Positions 1 through 7,028 are shown, counted from the stretch's first letter. The stretch is DNA of 11,861 nt from JADJPL01 sp964607915 (GCA_964607915.1 CAZSMU010000126.1:1-11861), one strand, 5' to 3'. The notes: generated by a model from the sequence alone, not told the origin. A program made the numbers and translations.

Positions 1-36
1 CTTGTCTTGCCCCTGATTAGAGCGTCGTTCCTGCGA

Positions 37-65
37 CTTTTTTTGACCCCTCAATACCCCCCCAG
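37..65 (-). repeat. Decayed fragment of the 165-bp palindromic repeat
   Basis: The run TTTTTGACCCCTC near 41-53 matches the inner part of the left arm of the 165-bp element read in reverse, as at 5699-5711. The following C-rich stretch is a degenerate version of the expected GATTCCCCTCGC. The terminal inverted repeat is not recognisable. The match is short, so this is a likely but unproven remnant. It lies just left of a much better preserved element end at 71. Confidence 0.35.
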
Positions 66-70
66 CCTAT

Positions 71-92
71 TAGACTTGTTGCGAGGGGAATC
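71..92 (+). repeat. Terminal fragment of the 165-bp palindromic repeat
   Basis: An exact copy of the 18-bp terminal inverted repeat TAGACTTGTTGCGAGGGG is followed by AATC, matching the left arm of the full copy at 5570-5734 read in its own orientation. Similarity stops after 92. The fragment lies 25 bp downstream of the stop codon of the minus-strand S9 peptidase gene. Confidence 0.75.
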
Positions 93-112
93 CGCTATTT
101 AAGAGATTCCCC
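85..112. other. Stem-loop beyond the S9 peptidase stop codon
   Basis: GGGGAATC (85-92) and GATTCCCC (105-112) form a perfect 8-bp stem with a 12-nt A/T-rich loop, 5 nt beyond the stop codon of the gene ending at 118. No T-tract follows it on the minus strand, so it is not a textbook intrinsic terminator. It may stabilise the 3' end of the mRNA. One arm belongs to the repeat fragment at 71-92, and the other may be a leftover of the same element after internal deletion. Confidence 0.35.
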
Positions 113-117
113 CAGAC

Positions 118-2118
118 TCAAGGCTTAGCCAGCAAGTACTTCCCGAACCATTCCCCTAATCGTTTGTAGCGATCTTCCTGATAGCTGGGTACGCTGATGC
201 CGTGGAACTGCCCGGGATAGATGACAAATTCGGTAGGAACGCCCTGCGAGCGCAGGGCCTGGTACATTTGCTCACTCCCGGCAGCGGGTACATTAAAGTC
301 CTTTTCCCCCACCATGTACAGCGTCGGAGTTTTGATCTTGTCTGCGTTCAAAAACGGATAAGAAAGTTTGAGCCACTTGTCGAGGTTTTTCCAGGGCACG
401 CCGATTTCGGTTTCGTATTGCAGGACGTACTGGTCCGTGCCGTACATAGACAATTGCAGAGCACTACCCGCACCACTGAACGCCGCTTTGAAACGAGTAT
501 CGCTGGCAATCGTATAATCGGTGAGGATACCGCCATAGCTCCAGCCGCCAATGCCGAGTTTGGCGGGGTCGGCAAGGCCATTGGCCACGAGGTAGTCGGC
601 AGCACCGAGAATATCCTGTACTTCTTTATTCCCCCAATCGCTGTAGATGGCCTTGCAGAAGTCCAGTCCGCGGCCGTCGCTGCCGCGGTAGTTTACGGCG
701 ACTGTAGCGAAGCCCTGGGCAGCGAGCATTTGCCGGGTGAGGTCAAAACCGTATTCGTCCTGCCCCACAGGGCCGCCGTGAATGTAAAATACGGTGGGCG
801 CCTTTTGTCCCTTTGCTACGTTGGGCGGCCAGAAGAGCAGATTGCCCACTTCGGTGCCATCTGCGCTTTTTGAGCGGAAGCCTTCCACGGTGGCGAGTTG
901 CAGAGGGGCCACGAAGGCCTCCTGGACCTTAGTGAGGCGCCTTGGGGCACCACTTTCAACAGCATAAAGCTCTCCGGGCAACTGGGGAGAACTCATAGTA
1001 GCGAGCCATTGCCCATTTTTGTGGGCCTGCAGGGAGGAATAGCTGCGTTCACCCCCCGCGAGCCGGGAGAATCCCCCGGTGAGTACGTTGAATACCCCGA
1101 TGTAGCGCTGGCGGTCGTCGTTGACCAGCACGCCAATGCTTTTGCCATCCTTGCTCCAACGCGGGGTGTTGACGGGCCGGTCCAGGGAAGCTGAGAGCAG
1201 TTTGGGTTCCCCTCCTTCTTTGGGCACGATGGCCAGAACTTCCTGATCGTACATCATCCAGTCGGCGTCGGAAGTAGAGCGGAGGTACGCGATACGGCTG
1301 CCGTCCGGGCTCCACTGCGGGCTGCTGTCCGGTCCCTTCCAGGTGGTGACCTGGCGCGCCTGCGCCCCGGGTTTTGCCTCGATGATAAAAATATCGCTGT
1401 TATCGTTGCGGTCCGGGTCCGGGGTCTGATTGCTTACAAAAGCGATGAGCTTCCCGTCGGGCGACCAGGCCGGACTGCCGTGGTCAAATTTTCCACGGGT
1501 GAGCGTATCTATTTTTTTGGAGTCGAGATCAAACAGATAGAGATGGGCGTAGCGCTCCGTAGTCGTCAAATACCCATCGCCGTCACTCTTGAAGTGGTAG
1601 CGGTTGATCACCATGGGCTTGGCCGTAGAGGGCCCATCCCCGCTCTTCTCATCGGGGTCGGGGTCCCGGATTATCAGGGCCAGTTTTTTGCCGTCGGGCG
1701 ACCAGGCGTATTCATTTACGCCGGCCTTGACATCCGTGAGCTTAACCGCTTCGCCGCCGCGGCGGTCGAGCAGCCATACCTGCGCGCTCTTTGCCCCCTG
1801 ACGGGAAGACAGAAAGGAGAGATACTTGCCGTCGGGGCTCCAGCGTGGCCCGTTTTCACCATCCGGGCTGTGGGTGAGCTGTACCGACTGGTTGCCGTCC
1901 CAACTGACCATCCAGATGTCTGTATTGCGCTTGTCTTTGGCGCTATCTACCGAGCTAAGGGTGTAGGCTACCCAGTTTCCTTCCGGCGATACCTGTGGGT
2001 CGCCAATATTTTGCATCCGATAGACATCCGACGGCTGCAGAGGCCGCTTGGGAGTACTTTGGCCGATAGCCGAAATCAGGGCAAGGCAAGCCAGCGAGAG
2101 AAGACCTATTTTTTTCAT
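118..2118 (-). CDS. Secreted S9 family peptidase (prolyl oligopeptidase / acylaminoacyl-peptidase type)
   Basis: This 666-residue serine peptidase is predicted to act outside the cytoplasm on peptides, cleaving dipeptides, tripeptides or blocked residues. The N-terminus (MKKIGLLSLACLALISAIGQ) is a Sec signal peptide. Residues about 40-400 form a beta-propeller of TolB/PD40-like blades, with repeated WSPDG motifs near 93, 139, 217 and 268 and variants near 44 and 322. The C-terminal alpha/beta hydrolase domain (about 420-666) has HGGP at 447-450 and a complete triad: Ser527 in GWSYGG, Asp607 in GEKDFNV and His639 in GQFHGI. Length is normal for the family. The start ATG at 2118 follows an A/T-rich leader 8 nt after the FKBP gene stop, so the two genes are very likely cotranscribed. 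Domain identity is firm; exact substrate specificity cannot be read from the sequence. Confidence 0.95.
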   Translation of the reverse strand: MKKIGLLSLACLALISAIGQSTPKRPLQPSDVYRMQNIGDPQVSPEGNWVAYTLSSVDSAKDKRNTDIWMVSWDGNQSVQLTHSPDGENGPRWSPDGKYLSFLSSRQGAKSAQVWLLDRRGGEAVKLTDVKAGVNEYAWSPDGKKLALIIRDPDPDEKSGDGPSTAKPMVINRYHFKSDGDGYLTTTERYAHLYLFDLDSKKIDTLTRGKFDHGSPAWSPDGKLIAFVSNQTPDPDRNDNSDIFIIEAKPGAQARQVTTWKGPDSSPQWSPDGSRIAYLRSTSDADWMMYDQEVLAIVPKEGGEPKLLSASLDRPVNTPRWSKDGKSIGVLVNDDRQRYIGVFNVLTGGFSRLAGGERSYSSLQAHKNGQWLATMSSPQLPGELYAVESGAPRRLTKVQEAFVAPLQLATVEGFRSKSADGTEVGNLLFWPPNVAKGQKAPTVFYIHGGPVGQDEYGFDLTRQMLAAQGFATVAVNYRGSDGRGLDFCKAIYSDWGNKEVQDILGAADYLVANGLADPAKLGIGGWSYGGILTDYTIASDTRFKAAFSGAGSALQLSMYGTDQYVLQYETEIGVPWKNLDKWLKLSYPFLNADKIKTPTLYMVGEKDFNVPAAGSEQMYQALRSQGVPTEFVIYPGQFHGISVPSYQEDRYKRLGEWFGKYLLAKP

Positions 2119-2126
2119 ATTAAAAA

Positions 2127-3029
2127 TTATTTCACTTTTTCTAATTGAATAAAGAAGGCGAGTTCGGCACCGGGGGGTATTCGGTCGCCAGCCCCCTCCT
2201 CGCCGTACGCCAGATGAGGGGGAATGAAGAATACCGCCTCCGCACCGGGGTTGAGAAGGGCTACTCCCTCTTCCCAGCCCTGAATGACGAACTTCCGGCC
2301 CAGGATAAACTTGAACGACTCGCCCCGCCGGATAGAATCATCAAACGTTTTGCCGTCGCTGAGCATGCCGAGGTAGTGCACCCATACGGTTTGCCGCGGA
2401 CGGGCATTCGGCCCTTCGCCGGGCTTCAGAATTTGATACCTCAAACCCGACGGCGTCTCAGACAGGGCTTCCCGCAAGCGCCCGGCGAGGTATTCGCGCA
2501 ATTTTTCCCGGGTTTGCGCCTGCACCTCTTCGAAGCGCGCCTGCTGTTGGCGGCGCTGTTCGGCTCCCGGGGTTTTAATATCGGAGAGTACCATGCGCAC
2601 GACGTAGTATTGGGCTTGCTCAAAGCCGGGCGGCCGCTGCGCGAAACGCTCGATAGGCACCCAAACCGTAGCGCTGTCGCCTATGCCCATAAAAACGGAA
2701 AGCTCTTCAATCGGTGCCGGCGAGCTGTTGCCAGACCCCCAGGATTTGGGGATTTCAACCGATAAAAACCCTTCTTCTTTGCGCGAATCTACCATAAAAC
2801 GGCTCTCCGATCCAATTTCGGCATGAAAATAGATGATGCTGCCCGGCGTCGGCTTTTTCCCGTTGAGCTGCGTATGCAGGACGTACGGCAACCCGCTTCG
2901 CGTCTCCGCAGCACCCGCCGGGGGTAAGAGCTGGACTTGTGCCTCCAATAGTAGCGGCGCAGAAATCCCCGTGAATGCCGTTGAAAAGGCAAAAAGCCAG
3001 CTTCTTATACGTATAGATGCAAGAATCAT
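2127..3029 (-). CDS. Secreted FKBP-type peptidyl-prolyl cis-trans isomerase with a degenerate N-terminal FKBP-like domain
   Basis: This 300-residue protein is predicted to catalyse prolyl isomerisation and assist folding of exported proteins. A signal peptide spans about 1-30. Residues about 194-298 form a canonical FKBP domain that keeps the usual pocket residues: Tyr219, Phe229-Asp230, Val248-Ile249, Trp252, Tyr275, Ile284 and Phe292-293. Motifs include VIQGWEEGV and IPPGAELAFF. Residues about 45-152 resemble a second, degenerate FKBP-like fold, with an SGLPYVLHT start, a PIEEL segment and GDSATVWVP, but the catalytic FD pair is missing. A charged, Gln/Arg/Glu-rich helical linker (about 155-190) joins the two. 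This two-domain layout is common in Bacteroidota envelope FKBPs. It is the first gene of the operon with the S9 peptidase. A full repeat element begins about 50 nt upstream of its start. Confidence 0.92.
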   Translation of the reverse strand: MILASIRIRSWLFAFSTAFTGISAPLLLEAQVQLLPPAGAAETRSGLPYVLHTQLNGKKPTPGSIIYFHAEIGSESRFMVDSRKEEGFLSVEIPKSWGSGNSSPAPIEELSVFMGIGDSATVWVPIERFAQRPPGFEQAQYYVVRMVLSDIKTPGAEQRRQQQARFEEVQAQTREKLREYLAGRLREALSETPSGLRYQILKPGEGPNARPRQTVWVHYLGMLSDGKTFDDSIRRGESFKFILGRKFVIQGWEEGVALLNPGAEAVFFIPPHLAYGEEGAGDRIPPGAELAFFIQLEKVK

Positions 3030-3079
3030 ATTTTTTAAAAATTGTACCTATTTAGCCCCCCGCGTACAGCGGGCTATAA

Positions 3080-3244
3080 TAGACTTGTTGCGAGGGGGAT
3101 CATCGCGGGGTCAAAAAGGCCCTTTTCTTCCCACACTGCGCCTTTTTGTGGTCATATAGCTGGCTTAGACTCCCACAAAAAGCCTTCGCGTGGAAAGAAA
3201 ATGACTCTTTCTTCCCACCTCGCTGACCCCTCGCAACAAGTCTA
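3080..3244 (+). repeat. Full-length 165-bp palindromic repeat element (copy 1)
   Basis: The 18-bp terminal inverted repeats TAGACTTGTTGCGAGGGG at 3080-3097 and its reverse complement at 3227-3244 are identical. The whole interior is an imperfect palindrome of about 81 nt per arm: for example, CTTTTTGTGG in the left arm pairs with CCACAAAAAG in the right. It aligns over its full length with the reverse complement of 5570-5734, and both are exactly 165 bp. It separates the DUF4838 gene 3' end from the FKBP gene 5' end, both on the minus strand. Orientation is called plus because the GGGGATCATC arm comes first. It encodes no transposase. Confidence 0.93.
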
Positions 3245-3346
3245 ATAAAAATGAGGCTTTTGACACAACCCATAAATGGTTACTTACTTCTGCCGCCGCC
3301 TCGCTTGAATTGCCCAAATATAAGCCAGAATTGGGAAAAATACAGC

Positions 3347-5545
3347 CTATTCCACGACGACCTCATCCGCGAAAATCCAGGCTCCCAGTCCGGCGGCATA
3401 ATGCCAGTTGGGAGCAGTTTTCCGGTTGATGGCCACTACTTTCACATAGCGCCCCCGCGCAGCATCAACGGTGCGCGTGCGAAATTCCTGAATATCGTTT
3501 ATCTTACTCTGAGGGCTCAATGGCCGGGCATTGGGAATTTGATCCAGAAGTTGAAAGTCTTTACCGTCTTCAGAAAGGTAGTACGCCACGGAATCGGGAA
3601 AGAAGACGACGTGGTTGACTACCTGAAGGAAAGAAGTGGAAACGCTTCGAATAGGACGCGCTTCCCCGAGATCGAGTACCGCTTCGAGAGAGTTGCCCTC
3701 GAAGCCGAGCCAGTTGGCGTAGAAACTCCAGCCCCCAAAGGCTCCGTCGCTCAGGGTCTGCGGGTTTTCCCGGGCGTACTTCTTAGGCTTGGTAGCCAGA
3801 GCTACCTGCGCGCCACGGGCCAGGTTTTGTGCGGCTCCTTTCCGGATTTGTACCTGATAGGCACTGACGTAATCCGCTACCGAGAGGCGCATTTCATTGA
3901 TGTAATCCGCACCCGCATTCCGACAGCTTTTCTCAAAGCGCTGGAGCAGGGGGCCAACCCGCCGGGTTTCCGACAGAGGGAAATCAGGGGTATTCTGCCG
4001 ATAGAATTCCAGCATGGCGAAGTCCACCCCGATACGCGCAGCCTGTACCCGTTTTTGGAGAACCGTATCCGTACCCGCAGCTTCAAGGGCAGCATCAAAC
4101 CACTGGTCATACTGCCGCAGGCGCTGTGCGTTCAGAAAAGAAGAAAAACCCTGCGAGGGGTCGCCATAGAGAAAAAGAAAGAACTTTTTTTCGGCCCGCA
4201 GCGCTTGATGGACCGTATCCACATATCGTTGCACATAGGGCCCGGCTTTTTCCCCATAGTAGCGCTGAATGAAGAGACGAGTCAGGCTATCGGTGGAAGC
4301 ATGGGGCTCCCAGAGCAGGGAAGACAGCAGAAAAGAACGCAGCTCGAACAATTCACTGGGGTGGTAGCTATGCTGTTCAAAAACCCAGCGCGTATTGTGC
4401 CGGCTAAACAGTTGAAGATTGGGCTGCAGGGTATGCAGATTGGGGAAAGGGGCGAGAAAATTCGTAAACTGGGTCGTATAATCCCAAATGCCAACCATGG
4501 CACCAGTCTGGCCCCAATCCACGAGGTCTTGTTCAAAATCCCGGCATTTTTCCCCGATGGGCGCGCTGCGGTCGCACTCGATGGAACAGAGCGTAACTAA
4601 GACATTTTTTTCGGGTTTGACGTACAGGGGAGCTTTGCGCGTGTATTGGTAGGCAAGTGTCGAGATAATCCGCTCGGGAAAAGCGCGGGCAATGCGGTTT
4701 ACGAAGTGTATCATACTACCGGCAGGGCTACCTTCCCGACTATCCAACTCGGCACAACGCGCACAGGTGCAGTACTGGGTATTGTCGTCCTGGCTCACCG
4801 AAACGATACGGGCTTCCGGATTGCGGGCAAAAATGGCAGCCACAGAGTCGCGCACTATCTGAAATACCGTATCGTTCGCCAGGCACAGTTGTGTAGAGCG
4901 GCGAACGCCATTCACTAAGGCATAGTATTCAGGATGCGCTCCCAGAAAGCGATCCGGGGGCAAAAACCGACCAAACGTATGCACCCGTGCCTCGGGAGCA
5001 TACAGTGGAAAAGGAAGGGAGCTCACCCGTCGCTTCGCAGCAAAGTCCGGATACCTGAAGAATGGTTCGGCATGTACAGAGCGGTAGGGAATAGTCGGCG
5101 TATAGTGATAGTCAGCAGACACCAGGATACTCGACCGTTGGGGCACGTATTCTGCATCCGGAGCCAGAAAGCTGCATCCGGCGTATTTTTCGAGAAATAC
5201 ATATACACATTCCAGGGTTTGCAGTGGTGTTTTTCCCGCAATGTGCAAGTTCTTTCCGATGCGGTGAATGGCATAATCGGCACTCAGCGGCTTGGGGGAT
5301 GCGCTTCCAATCCGTATCCACCTCCCTTTGGATTCCGCAGTGCCCATGGGCAAGCGCACGCCCGTAATCCGGAACAGATAGGTCTGGAGCTCCCGGGCAG
5401 CTTTTTCCTCCAGACTGTCAGCCCCTTCCGCAAGGCCGATGCGGTAATCCGATTGCCCGTTTTTGACGAGGGTCAGCACAGGTTGGGAAATCAGGACGCC
5501 ATGCAGCAGGCAGATTACAAAGAGGGCGAGGTAATTTTTTTTCAT
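3347..5545 (-). CDS. Secreted DUF4838 protein with C-terminal F5/8 type C (discoidin-like) domain
   Basis: This 732-residue protein is probably involved in glycan binding or breakdown in the periplasm or at the cell surface. A signal peptide spans about 1-20. Residues about 25-140 resemble the accessory N-terminal domain of alpha-glucuronidase and GH20-type enzymes (EKAARELQTYL, then a segment starting RIGSAS). Residues about 190-460 are the DUF4838 core, with the typical FLGAHPEYYALVNG and VSVSQDDN segments and a cysteine cluster at Cys259, Cys261 and Cys264. Residues 574-732 form a jelly-roll F5/8 type C domain (NLARGAQVALATK, then DGAFGGW, FPDSVAYYLSEDGKDF and RGRYVKV). DUF4838 proteins are often near polysaccharide-utilisation genes, but no SusC/SusD pair or sugar transporter is visible here. 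Catalytic activity is unproven. The start at 5545 lies only 24 nt from a full palindromic repeat, which must shape its leader or promoter. Confidence 0.88.
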   Translation of the reverse strand: MKKNYLALFVICLLHGVLISQPVLTLVKNGQSDYRIGLAEGADSLEEKAARELQTYLFRITGVRLPMGTAESKGRWIRIGSASPKPLSADYAIHRIGKNLHIAGKTPLQTLECVYVFLEKYAGCSFLAPDAEYVPQRSSILVSADYHYTPTIPYRSVHAEPFFRYPDFAAKRRVSSLPFPLYAPEARVHTFGRFLPPDRFLGAHPEYYALVNGVRRSTQLCLANDTVFQIVRDSVAAIFARNPEARIVSVSQDDNTQYCTCARCAELDSREGSPAGSMIHFVNRIARAFPERIISTLAYQYTRKAPLYVKPEKNVLVTLCSIECDRSAPIGEKCRDFEQDLVDWGQTGAMVGIWDYTTQFTNFLAPFPNLHTLQPNLQLFSRHNTRWVFEQHSYHPSELFELRSFLLSSLLWEPHASTDSLTRLFIQRYYGEKAGPYVQRYVDTVHQALRAEKKFFLFLYGDPSQGFSSFLNAQRLRQYDQWFDAALEAAGTDTVLQKRVQAARIGVDFAMLEFYRQNTPDFPLSETRRVGPLLQRFEKSCRNAGADYINEMRLSVADYVSAYQVQIRKGAAQNLARGAQVALATKPKKYARENPQTLSDGAFGGWSFYANWLGFEGNSLEAVLDLGEARPIRSVSTSFLQVVNHVVFFPDSVAYYLSEDGKDFQLLDQIPNARPLSPQSKINDIQEFRTRTVDAARGRYVKVVAINRKTAPNWHYAAGLGAWIFADEVVVE

Positions 5546-5569
5546 CCTATTCCGGTTGTTTTCGTAGAA

Positions 5570-5734
5570 TAGACTTGTTGCGAGGGGTCAGCGAGGAGGG
5601 AAAAAAGAGTCGTTTTTAGTCCACACGAAGGCTTTTTGAGGGAGTATAGCCTCGCTATATGACCGAAAAAAGGCATAGTGTGGGCGAAAAAGGGCCTTTT
5701 TGACCCCTCGATGATTCCCCTCGCAACAAGTCTA
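5570..5734 (-). repeat. Full-length 165-bp palindromic repeat element (copy 2)
   Basis: Identical 18-bp terminal inverted repeats lie at 5570-5587 and 5717-5734. The copy is the same length as that at 3080-3244 and opposite in orientation. Its arms align without gaps (81 + 3 + 81), and 56 of 81 facing positions are Watson-Crick complementary by my count. The centre is a small perfect hairpin, TATAGC-CTC-GCTATA at 5645-5659. It lies in the divergent gap between the DUF4838 gene and alkB. Confidence 0.93.
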
Positions 5735-5788
5735 ATGGTGTGCTGCACTAAAATTAGGGATTTTTACCGGACGAAAGCTTTTTTTTGT

Positions 5789-5850
5789 TAAACTTGTTGC
5801 GAGGGGTCGGCGAGGAGGGAAAAAAGAGTCATTTTTTGTCCACACGAAGG
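5789..5850 (-). repeat. Half copy of the palindromic repeat abutting the alkB start
   Basis: These 62 bp match positions 5570-5631 of the neighbouring full copy, in the same orientation, with about four mismatches. Matching regions include TTGTTGCGAGGGGTC, GCGAGGAGGG and CCACACGAAGG. The match ends abruptly at 5850, 8 nt before the alkB ATG. The other arm is absent. The fragment contains AGGAGG at 5813-5818, but this is about 40 nt from the start codon, too far to be its ribosome-binding site. Confidence 0.9.
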
Positions 5851-5858
5851 ATTGTACT

Positions 5859-6902
5859 ATGCACTGGAAAGCAATGAAATATACGATGGCCTACATCACC
5901 CCGGCGGTAGTGGCCTTTTCTATATGGGCCGCAGATGGCCTGTGGTCCTTCACCGCAGTGGCCGTTTTGTTTGGGGTCATCCCGACACTGGAATTGTTCA
6001 CCAAAGGTTCCACGGAAAATTTGACGGAAATCGAAGAGGAGCTCGCCCGCGAGGACCGCACCTACGACTGGGTGTTGTATGGACTTCTGCCGGTACAATA
6101 TGCAATTATGGGGTATTTTCTTTACCGGATAAGCGACGCTTCGCTGACTATTGGCGCGAAAATCGCTATGATGAGCGCCTTGGGTATGGCGTGCGGGGCC
6201 CTGGGTATCAATGCGGCGCATGAACTGGGGCATCGCAATACCCGATACGAACAGGGGATGAGCAAACTGTTGTTGCTGACCAGTTTGTACCTGCACTTTT
6301 TCATAGAGCACAACCGGGGACACCACAAGAACGTGTCAACAGATGAAGACCCCGCATCGAGCCGTTACGGGGAGAGCGTCTATGCCTTTTATGTGCGCAC
6401 GGTTTCCGGCGGCTGGATGTCGGCATGGCGATTGGAGGCGGAACGACTCAAACGGGCAGGAAAGGGCTTTTGGACCTGGCACAACGAGATGCTTTGTTTT
6501 CAGATCGTCCAGGTGGGCTGGTTAGCGGGCATCTACGCCCTCTTTGGCCTGGAGACCCTGTGGTTCTATATCGGCAGTGCCACGATTGGCTTTCTTTTGC
6601 TCGAAACGGTCAATTATATCGAACACTACGGCCTGAGGCGCAAGAAGGTGGGGGAGCGCTACGAGCGTACCTTGCCCGTACATTCCTGGAACTCGAATCA
6701 CCCTCTGGGGCGTTTGATTTTGCTGGAACTGTCCCGGCACTCCGACCACCACTACGCGGCAAACCGGAAATACCAGATCCTGCGGCATTTTGAGAACAGC
6801 CCCCAGATGCCTACGGGCTATCCGGGCATGATGCTGCTGTCTCTGATCCCGCCCTTATGGTTCCGGGTGATGCACAAGCGCTTGGAGAAGTATCAGGAAT
6901 AG
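5859..6902 (+). CDS. alkB: AlkB-type alkane 1-monooxygenase
   Basis: This 347-residue non-haem di-iron membrane hydroxylase is predicted to oxidise medium-chain n-alkanes to 1-alkanols at the inner membrane, taking electrons from rubredoxin and rubredoxin reductase. All histidine motifs of the AlkB family are visible: HELGHR (His121, His125), EHNRGHHKNV (His151, His155, His156), NYIEHYGL with the AlkB-typical HYG (His257), and LSRHSDHH (His294, His297, His298). Hydrophobic segments lie near 10-45, 70-120, 135-150 and 215-255. The HYG motif argues against a fatty-acid desaturase. ATG at 5859 is the first in-frame start, but Met6 at 5874 (MKYTMAYITP) is a credible alternative and would lengthen the leader. 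No rubredoxin, reductase or AlkS-like regulator is in the window, so the electron-transfer partners must be elsewhere. The TAG stop coincides with the first bases of a repeat fragment. Confidence 0.95.
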   Translation: MHWKAMKYTMAYITPAVVAFSIWAADGLWSFTAVAVLFGVIPTLELFTKGSTENLTEIEEELAREDRTYDWVLYGLLPVQYAIMGYFLYRISDASLTIGAKIAMMSALGMACGALGINAAHELGHRNTRYEQGMSKLLLLTSLYLHFFIEHNRGHHKNVSTDEDPASSRYGESVYAFYVRTVSGGWMSAWRLEAERLKRAGKGFWTWHNEMLCFQIVQVGWLAGIYALFGLETLWFYIGSATIGFLLLETVNYIEHYGLRRKKVGERYERTLPVHSWNSNHPLGRLILLELSRHSDHHYAANRKYQILRHFENSPQMPTGYPGMMLLSLIPPLWFRVMHKRLEKYQE

Positions 6903-6943
6903 ACTTGTCGGGAGGGGAATCCGTGAGGGGTCTGAAAGGCCCC
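6900..6943 (+). repeat. Left-arm fragment of the palindromic repeat at the alkB 3' end
   Basis: TAGACTTG, GGGAGGGGAATC, GAGGGGTC and AAAGGCCC follow the order and spacing of the left arm of the 165-bp element with scattered substitutions. Similarity fades after 6943 and the right terminus is missing. The first three bases are the alkB stop codon TAG. It lies in the convergent gap between alkB and the DUF418 gene. Confidence 0.75.
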
Positions 6944-6995
6944 TGCAGCGTACGCAGCCTCTTGTCCAATCTGAGCGACTCTACTGCTGCCCCCC

Positions 6996-7013
6996 GCAGC
7001 CCGGAGGCTGTTT
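6996..7013 (+). terminator. Weak candidate terminator hairpin after alkB
   Basis: CAGCC (6997-7001) and GGCTG (7006-7010) can pair around the loop CGGA, extended by a G-U pair, and a short TTT follows. It would serve alkB transcripts. The stem is short and the T-tract poor, so this is only a suggestion. A second pairing (CAGCCTC at 6955-6961 with GAGGCTG at 7004-7010) competes with it. Confidence 0.3.
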
Positions 7014-7028
7014 ACACAACCCGGTCGC

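Noticed and set aside
1480..2148. A 222-codon plus-strand open frame opposite the S9 peptidase propeller
   Set aside because: It is a shadow of the WSPDG-repeat coding region; the translation has no recognisable motif.
3313..3335. CCCAA/TTGGG inverted repeat just past the DUF4838 stop as a terminator
   Set aside because: The stem is only 5 bp with a 13-nt loop and no T-tract on the relevant strand.
3251..4600. A 449-codon plus-strand open frame opposite the DUF4838 gene
   Set aside because: It lies fully antisense to a gene with clear domains and signal peptide, its translation shows no family resemblance or domain pattern, and long antisense frames are expected in this GC-rich coding sequence.
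5542..5748. A 68-codon open frame spanning the full palindromic repeat
   Set aside because: It is simply the translation of the repeat from a chance upstream ATG, and no start is shared with the other copies. It is kept only as a frame observation in the findings.
5813..5818. AGGAGG as the alkB ribosome-binding site
   Set aside because: It is about 40 nt upstream of the ATG, is part of the repeat arm present in other copies, and Bacteroidota rarely depend on Shine-Dalgarno pairing.
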